Origin: a beta proteobacterium AAP65 | GTDB taxonomy: Bacteria; Pseudomonadota; Gammaproteobacteria; Burkholderiales; Burkholderiaceae_C | Assembly: GCA_001295865.1 (NCBI GenBank) | Contig: LJHW01000013.1 | Span: 1 to 54,622 of the forward strand | Length of the DNA: 54,622 nucleotides | Direction of reading: 5' to 3' | Shown: in pieces, positions 16,842-26,261 of the stretch | How positions within the stretch are numbered: the first letter of the stretch is position 1 | Layout: the number at the start of each line of letters is the position of its first letter | The notes under the pieces: generated by a model | What the model saw: the letters and a program-made list of their open reading frames with translations, nothing else | Told to the model about the DNA's origin: nothing | Database searches by the model: none | Translations under genes and position numbers: made by a program

Positions 16842-18524
16842 ATGGACAACGCTGTCGCCACCGCCAACCCCACCCAGCTGATCCCGGCCGCCCCCGGCCT
16901 GGCCGGCCGTTGGCAGGCCCTGCCCATCCGCACCCAGCTCGGCGCCATGTTCGGCGTGGCCGCGCTGCTGGCCGTTCTGGCCGTGATGGCCTTCACCGCC
17001 AGCGGCAGCGACTACCGTCCGCTGTACGCCGAGATCAGCGAAAAGGAAGGCGGCGAGATCATCCAGCGCCTGACGCAGATGAACGTGCCCTACAAGGTGG
17101 CCGAAGGTGGCACCGTGGTGATGGTGCCCAGCGGCCAGGTGGCGGCGCTGCGCATGAAACTCTCGGCCGCGGGCCTGAACGTGGGCCGCAACGCCAGCGC
17201 CGGCTACGAACTGCTCGACAAGGACAGCTTCGGCCAGACCCAAGGCCAGGAGCGCATGAAGTTCAAGCGCGCCATCGAAGGTGAACTCGTCACCAGCATC
17301 CAGAGCCTCGAATCGGTGAAGTCGGCCCGCGTGATGCTGGCCCTGCCGCAGCAGAACGGCTTCTTCCGTGAACAGCAGAAGCCCAGCGCCAGCGTCACGC
17401 TCACGCTGCACCCGGGCCGCACGCTCGATCGCAACCAGGTCGCCGGCATCGTCAGCCTGGTGAGCAACAGCGTGCCCGAGCTCAACCCCAAGGCCGTGAG
17501 CGTGATCGACAGCGCCAGCGGCCTGCTCTCGGGCGCGCACGACGAAGACAACGCCGCCGGGCTGGACAGCCAGCAGCTGCAGTACCGCCGCGAGCTCGAA
17601 GCCAGCCTCACCAAACGTGTGATGGCCTTGCTGGAGCCCGTGGTGGGTGGCGACAACGTGCGCGTCAGCGTCACCGGCGACATCGACTTCAACCAGGTCA
17701 TGCAGACGGCCGAGGCCTACCGCCCCAACCAGGGCGAAGGTGCCAACCCGGCCATCCGCGAGCAGCGCAGCGAAGAAAGCACCCAGCCCGGCCCCGCCAC
17801 GCCCGCCGGCGTGCCCGGCGCGCAGACCAACCAGCCGCCGGCGCCGGCCGCAGCCCCCATCAACGGCCAAGCGCAAGCCCTGCAAGGCGCACAAGGCGCC
17901 GGCGCGGCAGGCGCCAGCACCCGCCGCGAAGCCGCCACGCGCTACGAGGTCGACAAGACCGTCACCGTCACGCGCAACGCCGTGGGCACGGTGCGCCGCC
18001 TCAACGCCGCCGTGGTGGTGAACCACCGCAGCGGCACCGACCCCAAGGGCAAGCCCACCACCACGCCGCTGAGCGACAAAGAGATCGAGCAGCTCACCGC
18101 GCTGGTGCAGCAGGGCATCGGCTTCAACGCCGAGCGTGGCGACGTCGTGAAGGTGGTCAACGCCCCCTTCCGCACCGAAACGCCGCCCCCGGTGGACGAA
18201 CTGCCGCTGTGGCAACAGCCCTGGCTGCTGGACCTGCTGAAGACCGCCGCCGCGCCGGGCGCGCTGGCCCTGGTGGCGCTGCTGATCGTGACGATGCTGA
18301 TCCGCCCGGCGCTCACCGCCATGCTGGCACCGCCGCCGCCGCCCGAGAAGGGCAGCCAGCTCGACGAGGTGGTGGCCGAAGAAACGCCACTCGTCCCGCC
18401 GCCCACGCCGCTGCTGCCCATCACGCAGAGCGAACGGGTCGAGCAGGCCCGCGCACTGGCCAAGAGCAACCCGGCGGCGGTGGCGAACATCGTGCGCGGC
18501 TGGGTCAGCGGCGAAGCCGCCTGA
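16842..18524 (+). CDS. fliF: Flagellar MS-ring protein
   Basis: A 560-residue FliF, which builds the inner-membrane MS ring and houses the export gate. The N-terminal transmembrane helix is at about 35-53 and the second near 465-490 (ALALVALLIVTMLI). The periplasmic ring-building domains lie between, including a Pro/Ala-rich loop at about 305-365. The C-terminal cytoplasmic tail (VEQARALAKSNPAAVANIV) is the FliG-binding segment. The start at 16842 gives the family's usual length. It is the first gene of fliFGHIJK, with fliG 45 nt downstream. Confidence 0.96.
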   Translation: MDNAVATANPTQLIPAAPGLAGRWQALPIRTQLGAMFGVAALLAVLAVMAFTASGSDYRPLYAEISEKEGGEIIQRLTQMNVPYKVAEGGTVVMVPSGQVAALRMKLSAAGLNVGRNASAGYELLDKDSFGQTQGQERMKFKRAIEGELVTSIQSLESVKSARVMLALPQQNGFFREQQKPSASVTLTLHPGRTLDRNQVAGIVSLVSNSVPELNPKAVSVIDSASGLLSGAHDEDNAAGLDSQQLQYRRELEASLTKRVMALLEPVVGGDNVRVSVTGDIDFNQVMQTAEAYRPNQGEGANPAIREQRSEESTQPGPATPAGVPGAQTNQPPAPAAAPINGQAQALQGAQGAGAAGASTRREAATRYEVDKTVTVTRNAVGTVRRLNAAVVVNHRSGTDPKGKPTTTPLSDKEIEQLTALVQQGIGFNAERGDVVKVVNAPFRTETPPPVDELPLWQQPWLLDLLKTAAAPGALALVALLIVTMLIRPALTAMLAPPPPPEKGSQLDEVVAEETPLVPPPTPLLPITQSERVEQARALAKSNPAAVANIVRGWVSGEAA

Positions 18525-18569
18525 CGCCACCCCGACGCTTCAGACCCTGCACCCGCAACAGGACACCCC

Positions 18570-19580
18570 ATGGCCGCCCCCCAGATGGACGACGACGGGC
18601 TCGAAAAAGCCGCCATCCTGCTCATGACCCTGGGCGAGGAAGAAGCGGCGGAAGTTTTCCGCCACCTGGCGCCCAAGGAGGTGCAACGCCTGGGCGAGAC
18701 CATCGCCCGCATGAAGGCCGTCACGCGCGAGCGTGTGGACGAGGTGATGGACAGCTTCACGCAGCTGGCGGCCAACGAGCACATGCTGGTGGCCGACAAC
18801 AACGAGTACGTCAAGAGCGTGCTGCGCAAGGCGCTGGGTGACGACAAGGCCAACCTGCTCATCGACCGCATCCTGCAGGGCAGCGACGTCACCGGCATCG
18901 AGAGCCTGAAGTGGATGGACCCTGCTTCGGTGGCCGAGCTGCTGCGCAACGAGCACCCGCAGATCGTCGCGGCCATCCTCGTGCACCTGGAGTTCGACCA
19001 GGCCGCCGAGATCCTGAAACTCTTCACCGAACGCCAGCGCAACGAGGTCATGGTGCGCATCGCCACGCTGGATGGCATCCAGCCCACGGCGCTGCGCGAC
19101 CTCAACGAGGTGATGAGCAAGGTGCTGGCCGGCGGCGACCGCAGCCGCAAGAGCAGCCTGGGCGGCGTGAAGACGGCGGCCGAGATCCTGAACATGCTGG
19201 GCACCGCGGTGGAGACCAGCGTGCTGGACTTCGTGCGCGAGGCCGACAACGACCTGGCGCAGAAGATCATGGACAACATGTTCACCTTCGACGACGTCGA
19301 GAAGATCGACGACAAGGGCATCCAGGCCCTGATGAAGGAAGTGCAGAGCGACAGCCTCGTCATCGCGCTGAAGGGCGCCACGCCGGCGCTGCGCGAGAAG
19401 ATCTTCAAGAACATGAGCAGCCGCGCGGCCGAGACGCTGAAGGAAGACCTGGAATCCCGCGGCCCGGTGCGGCTGTCGGAGGTGGAAGCCGAGCAGAAGG
19501 AAATGCTGAAGATCGTGCGCCGCCTGGTCGACGAAGGCCAGATCGTGCTGGCCGGTGGTGGCGACGAGCAGTTTGTCTAA
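18570..19580 (+). CDS. fliG: Flagellar motor switch protein FliG
   Basis: A 336-residue rotor protein that couples ion flow at the stators to torque. The N-terminal FliF-binding domain begins near 9 (KAAILLMTLGEEEAAEVFRH). The middle domain has the EHPQ motif (NEHPQIVAAIL), and the C-terminal domain has the charged torque helix and the block IMDNMFTFDDVEKIDDKGIQ. Length is typical. The TAA stop is followed immediately by the fliH ATG (TAAATG), so the two are translationally coupled. Confidence 0.97.
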   Translation: MAAPQMDDDGLEKAAILLMTLGEEEAAEVFRHLAPKEVQRLGETIARMKAVTRERVDEVMDSFTQLAANEHMLVADNNEYVKSVLRKALGDDKANLLIDRILQGSDVTGIESLKWMDPASVAELLRNEHPQIVAAILVHLEFDQAAEILKLFTERQRNEVMVRIATLDGIQPTALRDLNEVMSKVLAGGDRSRKSSLGGVKTAAEILNMLGTAVETSVLDFVREADNDLAQKIMDNMFTFDDVEKIDDKGIQALMKEVQSDSLVIALKGATPALREKIFKNMSSRAAETLKEDLESRGPVRLSEVEAEQKEMLKIVRRLVDEGQIVLAGGGDEQFV

Positions 19581-20309
19581 ATGAGCAACCCACCGAAATT
19601 CGGCGGCTTTCCCAACGTGCCGCCGCCGCAGGGCAGCAAGGCGGGCACGGCCTACCAGCGTTTCATCCCGCGTGAAGAGCTGGGCGACTTCGCCAGCTGG
19701 CGCCCGGGCACTTTCGGCGGCGAGCCCGCGGCCACCCCTGCCGCCCCGCCCGAGCCCACCGCCGCCGACTGGGAAGCGCGCATCGCCGCCGCCCGCCAGG
19801 CCGGCTACCAAGACGGCTACCGCGACGGCATGGCCGCGCTGGAGAACTTCAAGCAGAGCTTCGCGCAGCAGGCCACGGCGCAGATCGGCGCACTGCTGCA
19901 GAGCTTCGACGAGCAGCTCAGCGCCCTGGACGGCGAGATCTCGCGCACGCTCGCAGCCACCGCCGTGCAGCTGGCGCGCCAGGTGCTGCGCACCGAGCTG
20001 CAGCAGCGCCCCGAGATCGTGGCCCAGGTGGCCGCCGAGGCGGTGGGCGCGGTGATGCTCAGCGCCCGCCACATCGCCGTGCACGTGCACCCGCACGACC
20101 TGCCGCTGGTGGCCGAAGGCGCCGCCGAAGCCCTGCAGGCCCGCGGAGCGCGCCTGCATGCCGACGCCGGCGTGCCGCGCGGTGGCGTGATGGTGGAGAG
20201 CGATGTCGGCGCGGTGGACGCGCGCATCGCGCAACGTTGGGCACAGGCCGCCGCGGCGCTGGGCTCCACCCTGCCGCTGGACGAAGAAGAACCGGGAGAC
20301 GGCGCATGA
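19581..20309 (+). CDS. fliH: Flagellar assembly protein FliH
   Basis: A 242-residue FliH, the dimeric stator that holds the FliI ATPase and inhibits it until docking. After a Pro-rich N-terminus (with the conserved [10 protein letters not shown]) comes a helix rich in small residues and glycine ([20 protein letters not shown]), typical of the GxxxG-rich FliH rod. The FliI/V-ATPase E-subunit-like C-terminal domain follows (about 120-235). It abuts fliG and overlaps fliI by 4 nt (ATGA). Confidence 0.92.
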   Translation: MSNPPKFGGFPNVPPPQGSKAGTAYQRFIPREELGDFASWRPGTFGGEPAATPAAPPEPTAADWEARIAAARQAGYQDGYRDGMAALENFKQSFAQQATAQIGALLQSFDEQLSALDGEISRTLAATAVQLARQVLRTELQQRPEIVAQVAAEAVGAVMLSARHIAVHVHPHDLPLVAEGAAEALQARGARLHADAGVPRGGVMVESDVGAVDARIAQRWAQAAAALGSTLPLDEEEPGDGA

Positions 20310-21796
20310 AATCCAGCCTGTACGAACACGAAGAACTGGCCGCGGCCGAAACCGCACCCGGTACCCGCACCGCCCTGCCCCCGCAGGCCCAGGCCGCGCT
20401 GCAGGCGCGCGCCCAGCGCTGGGGCCGCTACCTGCACGACCTGCAGGACTACGCCGCCGTCGCGCAGCCGCTGGAAACCGTGGGCACGCTGCTGCGCGTG
20501 ACCGGCCTCGTGCTGGAAGCCGCTGGCGTGCGCGTGCCCGTGGGCAGCGTCTGCGAAGTGCAGTGCCCGGGTCAGCCGCCGGTGCTGGCCGAGGTGGTGG
20601 GCTTCAGCGGCGACCGTGCCTACCTCATGCCCATGGGCGAGCTGCACGGCCTGGCCAGCGGCGCGCGCGTGGTGCCGCGCCCCGCGCCGGTGAACGCACC
20701 GCGCTTCGGCGCCGAGAACCACCCCTGGCGCCGCAGCGAAGACCGCGGCCTGCACCTGCCCATGGGCGCCGGCCTGCTGGGCCGCGTGGTCGATTCACAC
20801 GGCCACCCCATCGACCGCCTGGGCCCGCTGCAAGACGTGCACACCGAACCCCTGGTGCGCCGCCCCATCAACGCCATGGACCGCGACCCGGTGCGCAAGC
20901 CGCTGGACACCGGCGTGCGCGCCATCAACGCGCTGCTCACCGTGGGCCGCGGCCAGCGCATCGGCCTGTTCGCCGGCACCGGCGTGGGCAAGTCGGTGCT
21001 GCTGGGCATGATGGCGCGCTACACGCAGGCCGACGTCATCGTCGTGGGCCTCATCGGTGAACGCGGCCGCGAGGTGAAAGAGTTCATCGAGGACATCCTC
21101 GAGGACGAAGGCCGCGCCCGCAGCGTGGTGGTGGCCGCCCCGGCCGACGCGCCGCCGCTGCTGCGCATGCAGGGCGCGGGTTACGCCACGGCGATCGCCG
21201 AGCACTTCAGAGACCAGGGCCTGCACGTGCTGCTGCTGATGGACAGCCTCACGCGCTACGCGATGGCACAGCGCGAAATTGCGCTGGCCATCGGCGAACC
21301 GCCCGCCACCAAGGGCTACCCGCCCAGCTGTTTTGCCAAGCTGCCGCAACTGGTGGAACGCAGCGGCAACGGCCTGGCGGGCCAGGGCAGCATCACCGCT
21401 TTCTACACGGTGCTCAGCGAAGGCGACGACCAGCAAGACCCGATCGCCGACGCCGCGCGCGGCATCCTCGACGGCCACATCGTGCTCAGCCGCGAGCTGG
21501 CCGAGAGCGGTCACTTCCCGGCCATCGACGTGGAAAAGAGCATCTCGCGCGTGATGACGGCGGTGGCCCCGAAAGAACACCTGCTCGCCGCGCGCCGCAT
21601 GCGCCAGCTGATGGCCAAGGTGAACAAGGCGCGCGATCTGATCCAGCTCGGCGCCTACCAGCCCGGCCACGACGCCGAGCTCGACACCGCCGTGAAGCTG
21701 CAGCCGCAGATGACCTCGCTGCTGCAGCAGGACATGCACGAACGCGCCGCGCTCGACATGAGCCGCGCGCAGCTGTGCCGGTTGATGCAGCACTGA
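20306..21796 (+). CDS. fliI: Flagellum-specific export ATPase
   Basis: A 496-residue F1-beta-like hexameric ATPase that feeds substrates to the flagellar type III export gate. The Walker A AGTGVGKS is at 223-230. Walker B is in [18 protein letters not shown], and the catalytic Glu is in the [11 protein letters not shown] block. The N-terminal beta-barrel (about 55-125) and the Leu/Gln-rich C-terminus follow the family pattern. The ATG at 20306 overlaps the fliH stop. The frame extends upstream inside fliH without conserved sequence. The N-terminus (about 1-45) is longer than in E. coli. Confidence 0.96.
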   Translation: MKSSLYEHEELAAAETAPGTRTALPPQAQAALQARAQRWGRYLHDLQDYAAVAQPLETVGTLLRVTGLVLEAAGVRVPVGSVCEVQCPGQPPVLAEVVGFSGDRAYLMPMGELHGLASGARVVPRPAPVNAPRFGAENHPWRRSEDRGLHLPMGAGLLGRVVDSHGHPIDRLGPLQDVHTEPLVRRPINAMDRDPVRKPLDTGVRAINALLTVGRGQRIGLFAGTGVGKSVLLGMMARYTQADVIVVGLIGERGREVKEFIEDILEDEGRARSVVVAAPADAPPLLRMQGAGYATAIAEHFRDQGLHVLLLMDSLTRYAMAQREIALAIGEPPATKGYPPSCFAKLPQLVERSGNGLAGQGSITAFYTVLSEGDDQQDPIADAARGILDGHIVLSRELAESGHFPAIDVEKSISRVMTAVAPKEHLLAARRMRQLMAKVNKARDLIQLGAYQPGHDAELDTAVKLQPQMTSLLQQDMHERAALDMSRAQLCRLMQH

Positions 21797-21858
21797 TGCA
21801 GCACCGAATCCGCCCTGCCCCGCTCGCTTCTCCCTCCTGAACCCAACGAAAGCCGCCC

Positions 21859-22350
21859 ATGACCGCCGCCCTGCACACCCTGCTGGAACACGCCGAACGT
21901 GAGCGCGACGAGGCCGTCTCGGCCTTGCTGCAAGCCGAGGAGCAGCAGCGCCGCCTGCTGGCGCAGCAAGAGCAACTGCTGGCCTACCGCGACGACTACC
22001 GCGCTCGCCACCCGGCGCAGGGCGGGCGCAGCGCCAGCATCGAGCTCATCCGCTGCCACCAGGGTTTCATGCAGCGGCTGGAGCAGGCGCTGCAGCAGCA
22101 GCAGCTGGCGGTGCAGCAGGCCGAAGACCGCGGCACGGCGCTGCGCCAGGCCCTGGTGGCACAGGAAACCCGCGTGGCCTCGGTGCGCAAGTTGCTGGAG
22201 CGCCGCGGCACCCAGGCCCGCCACCTGGCCGAGCGCCAGGACCAGCGCCGCAGCGACGAAACCGCGATGCACCAACACCGCCGCCGCAACGAAGACGGCG
22301 GCGCGAGCGGCTGGCGCATGGGCTTCGAGGCCGCGCCGCTGCCGAACTGA
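21859..22350 (+). CDS. fliJ: Flagellar export chaperone FliJ
   Basis: A 163-residue, almost wholly coiled-coil protein with Gln/Glu/Arg-rich heptads (AEEQQRRLLAQQEQLLAYR; RLEQALQQQQLAVQQAEDR). It matches FliJ, the stalk-like activator inside the FliI hexameric ring. Assigned by coiled-coil character, length (about 150) and its place between fliI and fliK. The C-terminal 30 residues are charged and Gly-rich. The start lies 62 nt after fliI. Confidence 0.88.
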   Translation: MTAALHTLLEHAERERDEAVSALLQAEEQQRRLLAQQEQLLAYRDDYRARHPAQGGRSASIELIRCHQGFMQRLEQALQQQQLAVQQAEDRGTALRQALVAQETRVASVRKLLERRGTQARHLAERQDQRRSDETAMHQHRRRNEDGGASGWRMGFEAAPLPN

Positions 22351-22403
22351 ACCCACGGCCGCCCTGCCCCGACCTGCCACCCCATTTCGCCCCGAGGCCC
22401 GCC

Positions 22404-23678
22404 ATGCAAGCCAACGCCCTGAACCCCGCGCTGAACCCCGCCCTGAGCCCAAACGCCGTGCCCGCGGCGAACCCCGCGCTCGGCATGGGCAACACCGGTG
22501 CCGACAGCTTCTCGCGCATGCTGGAGGCCGCGGACACCCGCCGCCAGAACGAACGCGCCGACAGCAAGGCAGCGCCGGACGCACCCAAGCCCCCGGCCAG
22601 CGGCACCCCGCGGCCGACCCAGGCAGCCGCCAAGCCCGCCGCGCCTGCCGAAACCCGCGGCCCCGCCCGCGACACCGCCGCCGAGGCGCGCCGCACCGAA
22701 GCCGCCGACGCGCGTGACGCCAGCAAAACCCAGACCGAAGAGCCGCCCGACGACGAAGCGGCCACCGACGACAGCGCCCCGGCCGACGCCGCCGCCCTGC
22801 TGGCCAGCCTGGGCCTGGCGCTGCGCCCGGCCCCAGGCACCGACAGCAGCCGCGGCCGCAGCGCCGCGGCCAGCGAAGCGCGCGAGGACGCCGCCACCGG
22901 GGTGAGCGCCGACGCGGCCGCCACCGGCCTTGCGCCCACCACCGCGGCCCGCCGGGGCGCCGGTGCGGGCGGTGGCGACGCGGGCCGCGACGACCCCAGC
23001 CGCGCCGAAACCGGCTTTGACAAGTTGCTGGCCCAGGCCGCGGGCAGCGAGAGCGCCACCGCGCCCGGCGCCTGGCTTGCCGAGACCCAGGCCCTGGCCG
23101 CCCAGCCGGCCAACGCACCGGCAGAACTGCGCCCGATCGAGGGCAGCCTGCAGGGCCTGGCCGCCGCTGGCGCCTTCGGCCCGCAAGGCACGGCGGGCGC
23201 CGCAGACGGCAGCGCCAGCGCGCCGGCCGAGGCCCGCCTGACACACAGCCCGGGCAGCCCGGCCTTCGCCGACGAACTGGGCACCCAGATCAGCACCTTC
23301 GTGCGCGAAGGCGTGCAGCACGCCAAGCTGCAGCTGCACCCGCTGGAACTCGGCCCGGTGACGGTGCAGATCCAGCTCGACGGTGGCAGCGCGCACATGA
23401 GCTTCGCGGCCGAACACGCCCAGACCCGCCAGGCGCTGGAGCAGGCCCTGCCCACGCTGGCCAGCAGCCTGCGCGAGGCCGGGTTGACGCTCAGCGGCGG
23501 TGGTGTCTTCGAGCAGCCACGCCAGCAGGCGCAGGCCGAGGCCGGCAACGGCAGCCCTGGTGGCAACGGTAGCAACAGCGGCGGCAGCGAGCGCGGTGGC
23601 GAGCGCCAGAACGACAGCGCCGCGGTGGCCGCCGCGCCAGGCGCGCGCCGCCGCGGCGTGGTCGACCTCGTGGCCTGA
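22404..23678 (+). CDS. fliK: Flagellar hook-length control protein
   Basis: A 424-residue FliK, the secreted ruler that sets hook length and flips export specificity. The N-terminal 280 residues are low-complexity Ala/Pro/Asp/Arg sequence. The compact C-terminal Flg_hook domain (about 290-375) has the family core LQLHPLELGPVTVQIQLDGG followed by MSFAAEHAQTRQALEQALP. A Gly/Ser/Asn-rich tail ends the protein. It is the last gene of the fliF operon; 156 nt separate it from fliL, which has its own promoter candidate. Confidence 0.93.
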   Translation: MQANALNPALNPALSPNAVPAANPALGMGNTGADSFSRMLEAADTRRQNERADSKAAPDAPKPPASGTPRPTQAAAKPAAPAETRGPARDTAAEARRTEAADARDASKTQTEEPPDDEAATDDSAPADAAALLASLGLALRPAPGTDSSRGRSAAASEAREDAATGVSADAAATGLAPTTAARRGAGAGGGDAGRDDPSRAETGFDKLLAQAAGSESATAPGAWLAETQALAAQPANAPAELRPIEGSLQGLAAAGAFGPQGTAGAADGSASAPAEARLTHSPGSPAFADELGTQISTFVREGVQHAKLQLHPLELGPVTVQIQLDGGSAHMSFAAEHAQTRQALEQALPTLASSLREAGLTLSGGGVFEQPRQQAQAEAGNGSPGGNGSNSGGSERGGERQNDSAAVAAAPGARRRGVVDLVA

Positions 23679-23739
23679 GCCACGCCGGGGCTGCGCTGCC
23701 CCGGCCACGAAAAGGCAGTTTCAGCGCCGCTTATCGGCG

Positions 23740-23769
23740 CTTAAGTGCGGGGGCGGGCCCTCAACAATG
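23740..23769 (+). promoter_or_regulatory. Candidate fliL operon promoter, CTTAAG-N17-AACAATG
   Basis: CTTAAG at 23740-23745 and AACAATG at 23763-23769, 65 nt before the fliL ATG, matching the arrangement before fliF. The CTTAAG overlaps a hairpin AGCGCCG-cttat-CGGCGCT (23724-23742). This looks like a shared class II flagellar promoter or activator site, inferred only from the two copies. Confidence 0.45.
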
Positions 23770-23834
23770 TCTGCAACGGGTCGAAGGGTGCCGCCATCGC
23801 GGCACACACCGGCCCCACCGCAGGAGAGCCCCGC

Positions 23835-24422
23835 ATGTCCACCGCCGCTGCCACCGACGCTGCACCCCCCGCCAAGGGCAAGAAAAAGCTCATCATCATG
23901 GCCGGGGGCGGCGCCCTCGTGGTCGTGCTCGCGCTTGTCGCCGTGCTGATGATGGGCAAGAAGCCCCCGCCCGATGAAGAGGGTGGCGCCGAAGCCAGCG
24001 CCAAACCCGCCGCGGCGGCCATGCCGAAGTTCGACCCCAAGGCGGTGCCCATCTTCGTGCCGCTGGACCCCTTCACGGTCAACCTGGCCGACCGCGACGC
24101 CGAGCGCTACGCGCAGGTGGGCATCACGCTGGAGATCACCGACGCGCCACTGGGCGAGCGCATCAAGGTCTACATGCCGGCCATCCGCAACAACATCCTG
24201 ATGGCCATTGCCGACCGCACCGCCGCCGAGTTGGGCACGCGGGAGGGCAAGGCCGCACTGGCCGAGAAGGTCAAGCGCGAAACCTCCAAGGCCCTGGGCT
24301 TCGAGGTGGAAGACGAAGAAGAGGAAGAAGAAGAGACAACGGCGAAGAAGAAGAAAAAGAAGCGCGCGCCGCCGCCGCTGCCCATCCACAACGTGCACTT
24401 CTCCAACTTCATCATTCAATGA
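23835..24422 (+). CDS. fliL: Flagellar basal body-associated protein FliL
   Basis: A 195-residue single-pass inner-membrane protein. A basic N-terminus (KGKKK) precedes the transmembrane helix at about 18-41. The periplasmic FliL domain contains FVPLDPFTVNL and ends in the family-typical HNVHFSNFIIQ. Family members form a ring around the stator and support torque. An acidic-then-basic insert (a Glu run followed by a Lys run, about 158-180) interrupts the domain before its last strand and is unusual. The ATG has CAGGAG upstream. It heads fliLMNOPQR. Confidence 0.94.
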   Translation: MSTAAATDAAPPAKGKKKLIIMAGGGALVVVLALVAVLMMGKKPPPDEEGGAEASAKPAAAAMPKFDPKAVPIFVPLDPFTVNLADRDAERYAQVGITLEITDAPLGERIKVYMPAIRNNILMAIADRTAAELGTREGKAALAEKVKRETSKALGFEVEDEEEEEEETTAKKKKKKRAPPPLPIHNVHFSNFIIQ

Positions 24423-24441
24423 GCCTGCCTGCGGGGCGCGC

Positions 24442-25437
24442 ATGAACCAGCAGATCCTTTCGCAAGACGAAGTTGATGCGCTGCTGCAGGGCATCACCGG
24501 TGAGAGCCAGAAGCTCGAGCAGGAAGAGGCACCCACAGCAGGCGTTCGCGACTACGACCTGGCGAGCCAGGAACGCATCGTCCGCGGCCGCATGCCGACG
24601 ATGGAGGTCATCAACGAGCGTTTCGCGCGCAACATCCGCATCGGCCTGTTCAACTTCATCCGCAAGAGCCCCGAGGTCGCCATCGGCGGCATCAAGGTGC
24701 AGAAGTTCAGCGCCTTCCTGCGCGAGATCGTGGTACCCACGAACTTCAACATCGTCAACGTGAAGCCGCTGCGCGGCAGCGGGCTCATCGTCTGCGACCC
24801 GAGCCTGGTCTTCGCGGTGATCGATTCGCTCTACGGCGGCATCGGCAAGTACCACACTCGCATCGAAGGCCGCGATTTCAGCCCCACCGAGCTGCGCGTG
24901 ATCCTGCGCCTGGTGGAGGTGATCACCGCCGAGTACAAGAAGGCCTGGACCGGCATCTACCCGGTGGAGCTGGAGTACCAGCGCAGCGAGATGCAGCCGC
25001 AGTTCGCGAACATCGCTACGCCCAGCGAGATCGTCGTGGCCACCAGCTTCACGCTGGAGATCGGCGAGACCAGCGGCACGGTGCACTTCTGCGTGCCCTA
25101 CAGCACGCTGGAGCCCATCCGCGACACCCTCTACAGCACCATCCAGGGCGACAGCACCGAGCCCGACCGGCGCTGGGTGAACCTGATGAAGAACCAGATC
25201 CAGGCCGCCGAGGTGGAACTGGTCGCCGAGCTGGCGCAGGCCCCGGCCACGGTGGAGCAGCTGCTGAGCTTCAAACCGGGTGATTTCATCGAGCTCGAAC
25301 TCGACCCGCTGATCAAAGTCAAGGTCTCGGGTGTGCCAGTTTTCGACGCGCACTACGGCACCACCAACAACAAGTACGCCATCAAGATCGACCAGCTCTT
25401 GACGGGCTCCAACATGACCTGGATCGGGGAACACTGA
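24442..25437 (+). CDS. fliM: Flagellar motor switch protein FliM
   Basis: A 331-residue C-ring protein. The N-terminal CheY-P-binding motif ILSQDEVDALLQG is at 5-17. The middle CheC-like domain (about 45-240) includes the GGxG-type motif SLYGGIGKYHTR. The C-terminal SpoA/FliN-like domain spans about 255-325. Presence of the CheY-binding peptide means the switch can answer a chemotaxis system encoded elsewhere. It starts 19 nt after fliL and ends one base before fliN. Confidence 0.97.
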   Translation: MNQQILSQDEVDALLQGITGESQKLEQEEAPTAGVRDYDLASQERIVRGRMPTMEVINERFARNIRIGLFNFIRKSPEVAIGGIKVQKFSAFLREIVVPTNFNIVNVKPLRGSGLIVCDPSLVFAVIDSLYGGIGKYHTRIEGRDFSPTELRVILRLVEVITAEYKKAWTGIYPVELEYQRSEMQPQFANIATPSEIVVATSFTLEIGETSGTVHFCVPYSTLEPIRDTLYSTIQGDSTEPDRRWVNLMKNQIQAAEVELVAELAQAPATVEQLLSFKPGDFIELELDPLIKVKVSGVPVFDAHYGTTNNKYAIKIDQLLTGSNMTWIGEH

Positions 25438-25438
25438 G

Positions 25439-25888
25439 ATGTCCGAAGCCGAACAGCAGATGTCCGAAGAGGACAAGATGGCCGCCGAATGGGCGGCTGC
25501 GCTGGCCGAATCCAAGCCCGCCGGCAACGAGGTGGCCAGCGAAGTGGCCGCGCCCAACGAGACCGTCGCGCCGGCGCAGTTCGCCAACTTCCAGTCGGTG
25601 CAGGCCCAGACCACGGGCACGAGCAACGACATCAACATGATCCTGGACATCCCCGTCCAGCTGACCGTGGAACTCGGCCGCACGCGCATCCCCATCAAGC
25701 ACATCCTGCAACTCGCGCAGGGCTCGGTGGTGGAACTGGAAACGCTGGCCGGCGAACCGATGGACGTGCTCGTCAACGGCTACCTCATCGCCCAGGGCGA
25801 GGTGGTGGTGGTGAACGACAAGTTCGGCATCCGGCTGACCGACATCGTCACGCCCAGCGAGCGCATGCGCCGCCTGAGCAGGCTCTGA
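25439..25888 (+). CDS. fliN: Flagellar motor switch protein FliN
   Basis: A 149-residue C-ring component that forms the ring bottom with FliM. The SpoA domain is C-terminal (about 65-145: ILDIPVQLTVELGRTRIPIK, then GEVVVVNDKFGIRLTDIV). The first 60 residues are acidic and Ala-rich. It is spaced by one base from both fliM and fliO, so coupled translation is likely. Confidence 0.96.
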   Translation: MSEAEQQMSEEDKMAAEWAAALAESKPAGNEVASEVAAPNETVAPAQFANFQSVQAQTTGTSNDINMILDIPVQLTVELGRTRIPIKHILQLAQGSVVELETLAGEPMDVLVNGYLIAQGEVVVVNDKFGIRLTDIVTPSERMRRLSRL

Positions 25889-25889
25889 C

Positions 25890-26261
25890 ATGCCGCTGAA
25901 CATCACCTCCTTGCTGTGGTTCCTGGCCATCGTGGCCATGATCCCGCTGACGCTGTGGCTGCTGAAGCGCACGCCCATGGGCGGCGCTGGCGGCCGGCCC
26001 GGCGCGCCGCGCACGGTGGCGGTGCTGCCGCTGTCGGCGCAGCAGAAGATCGTCACCGTGGAAGTGGGCCAGGGCGAAGAGCGCCTGTGGCTGGTGCTGG
26101 GCGTCAGCGCCCAGGGCGTGCGCACGCTGCACACCATGTCGGCACAAGGCGACGCCGCCGAAGCCCAGAACACCGTGCCCGCGCCGCCGGCCGCCACCTT
26201 CGCACAGCTGCTCTCACGCCTGAAGGGCCAGCCACCAGGGGGCGACGACCGTGCACGCTGA
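25890..26261 (+). CDS. fliO: Flagellar protein FliO
   Basis: A 123-residue membrane protein with one N-terminal helix (LLWFLAIVAMIPLTLWLL, about 8-25) and a small cytoplasmic FliO domain (VAVLPLSAQQKIVTVEVG; LVLGVSAQGVRTLH). FliO acts as a scaffold in assembling the FliP pentamer and is not kept in the mature gate. Its end overlaps the fliP GTG start by 11 nt. Confidence 0.92.
   Translation: MPLNITSLLWFLAIVAMIPLTLWLLKRTPMGGAGGRPGAPRTVAVLPLSAQQKIVTVEVGQGEERLWLVLGVSAQGVRTLHTMSAQGDAAEAQNTVPAPPAATFAQLLSRLKGQPPGGDDRAR

Noticed and set aside
16326..18530. 734-codon minus-strand open frame reaching from fliE across fliF
   Set aside because: Only its last part covers the real fliE region, in another frame; the rest is antisense to fliF.
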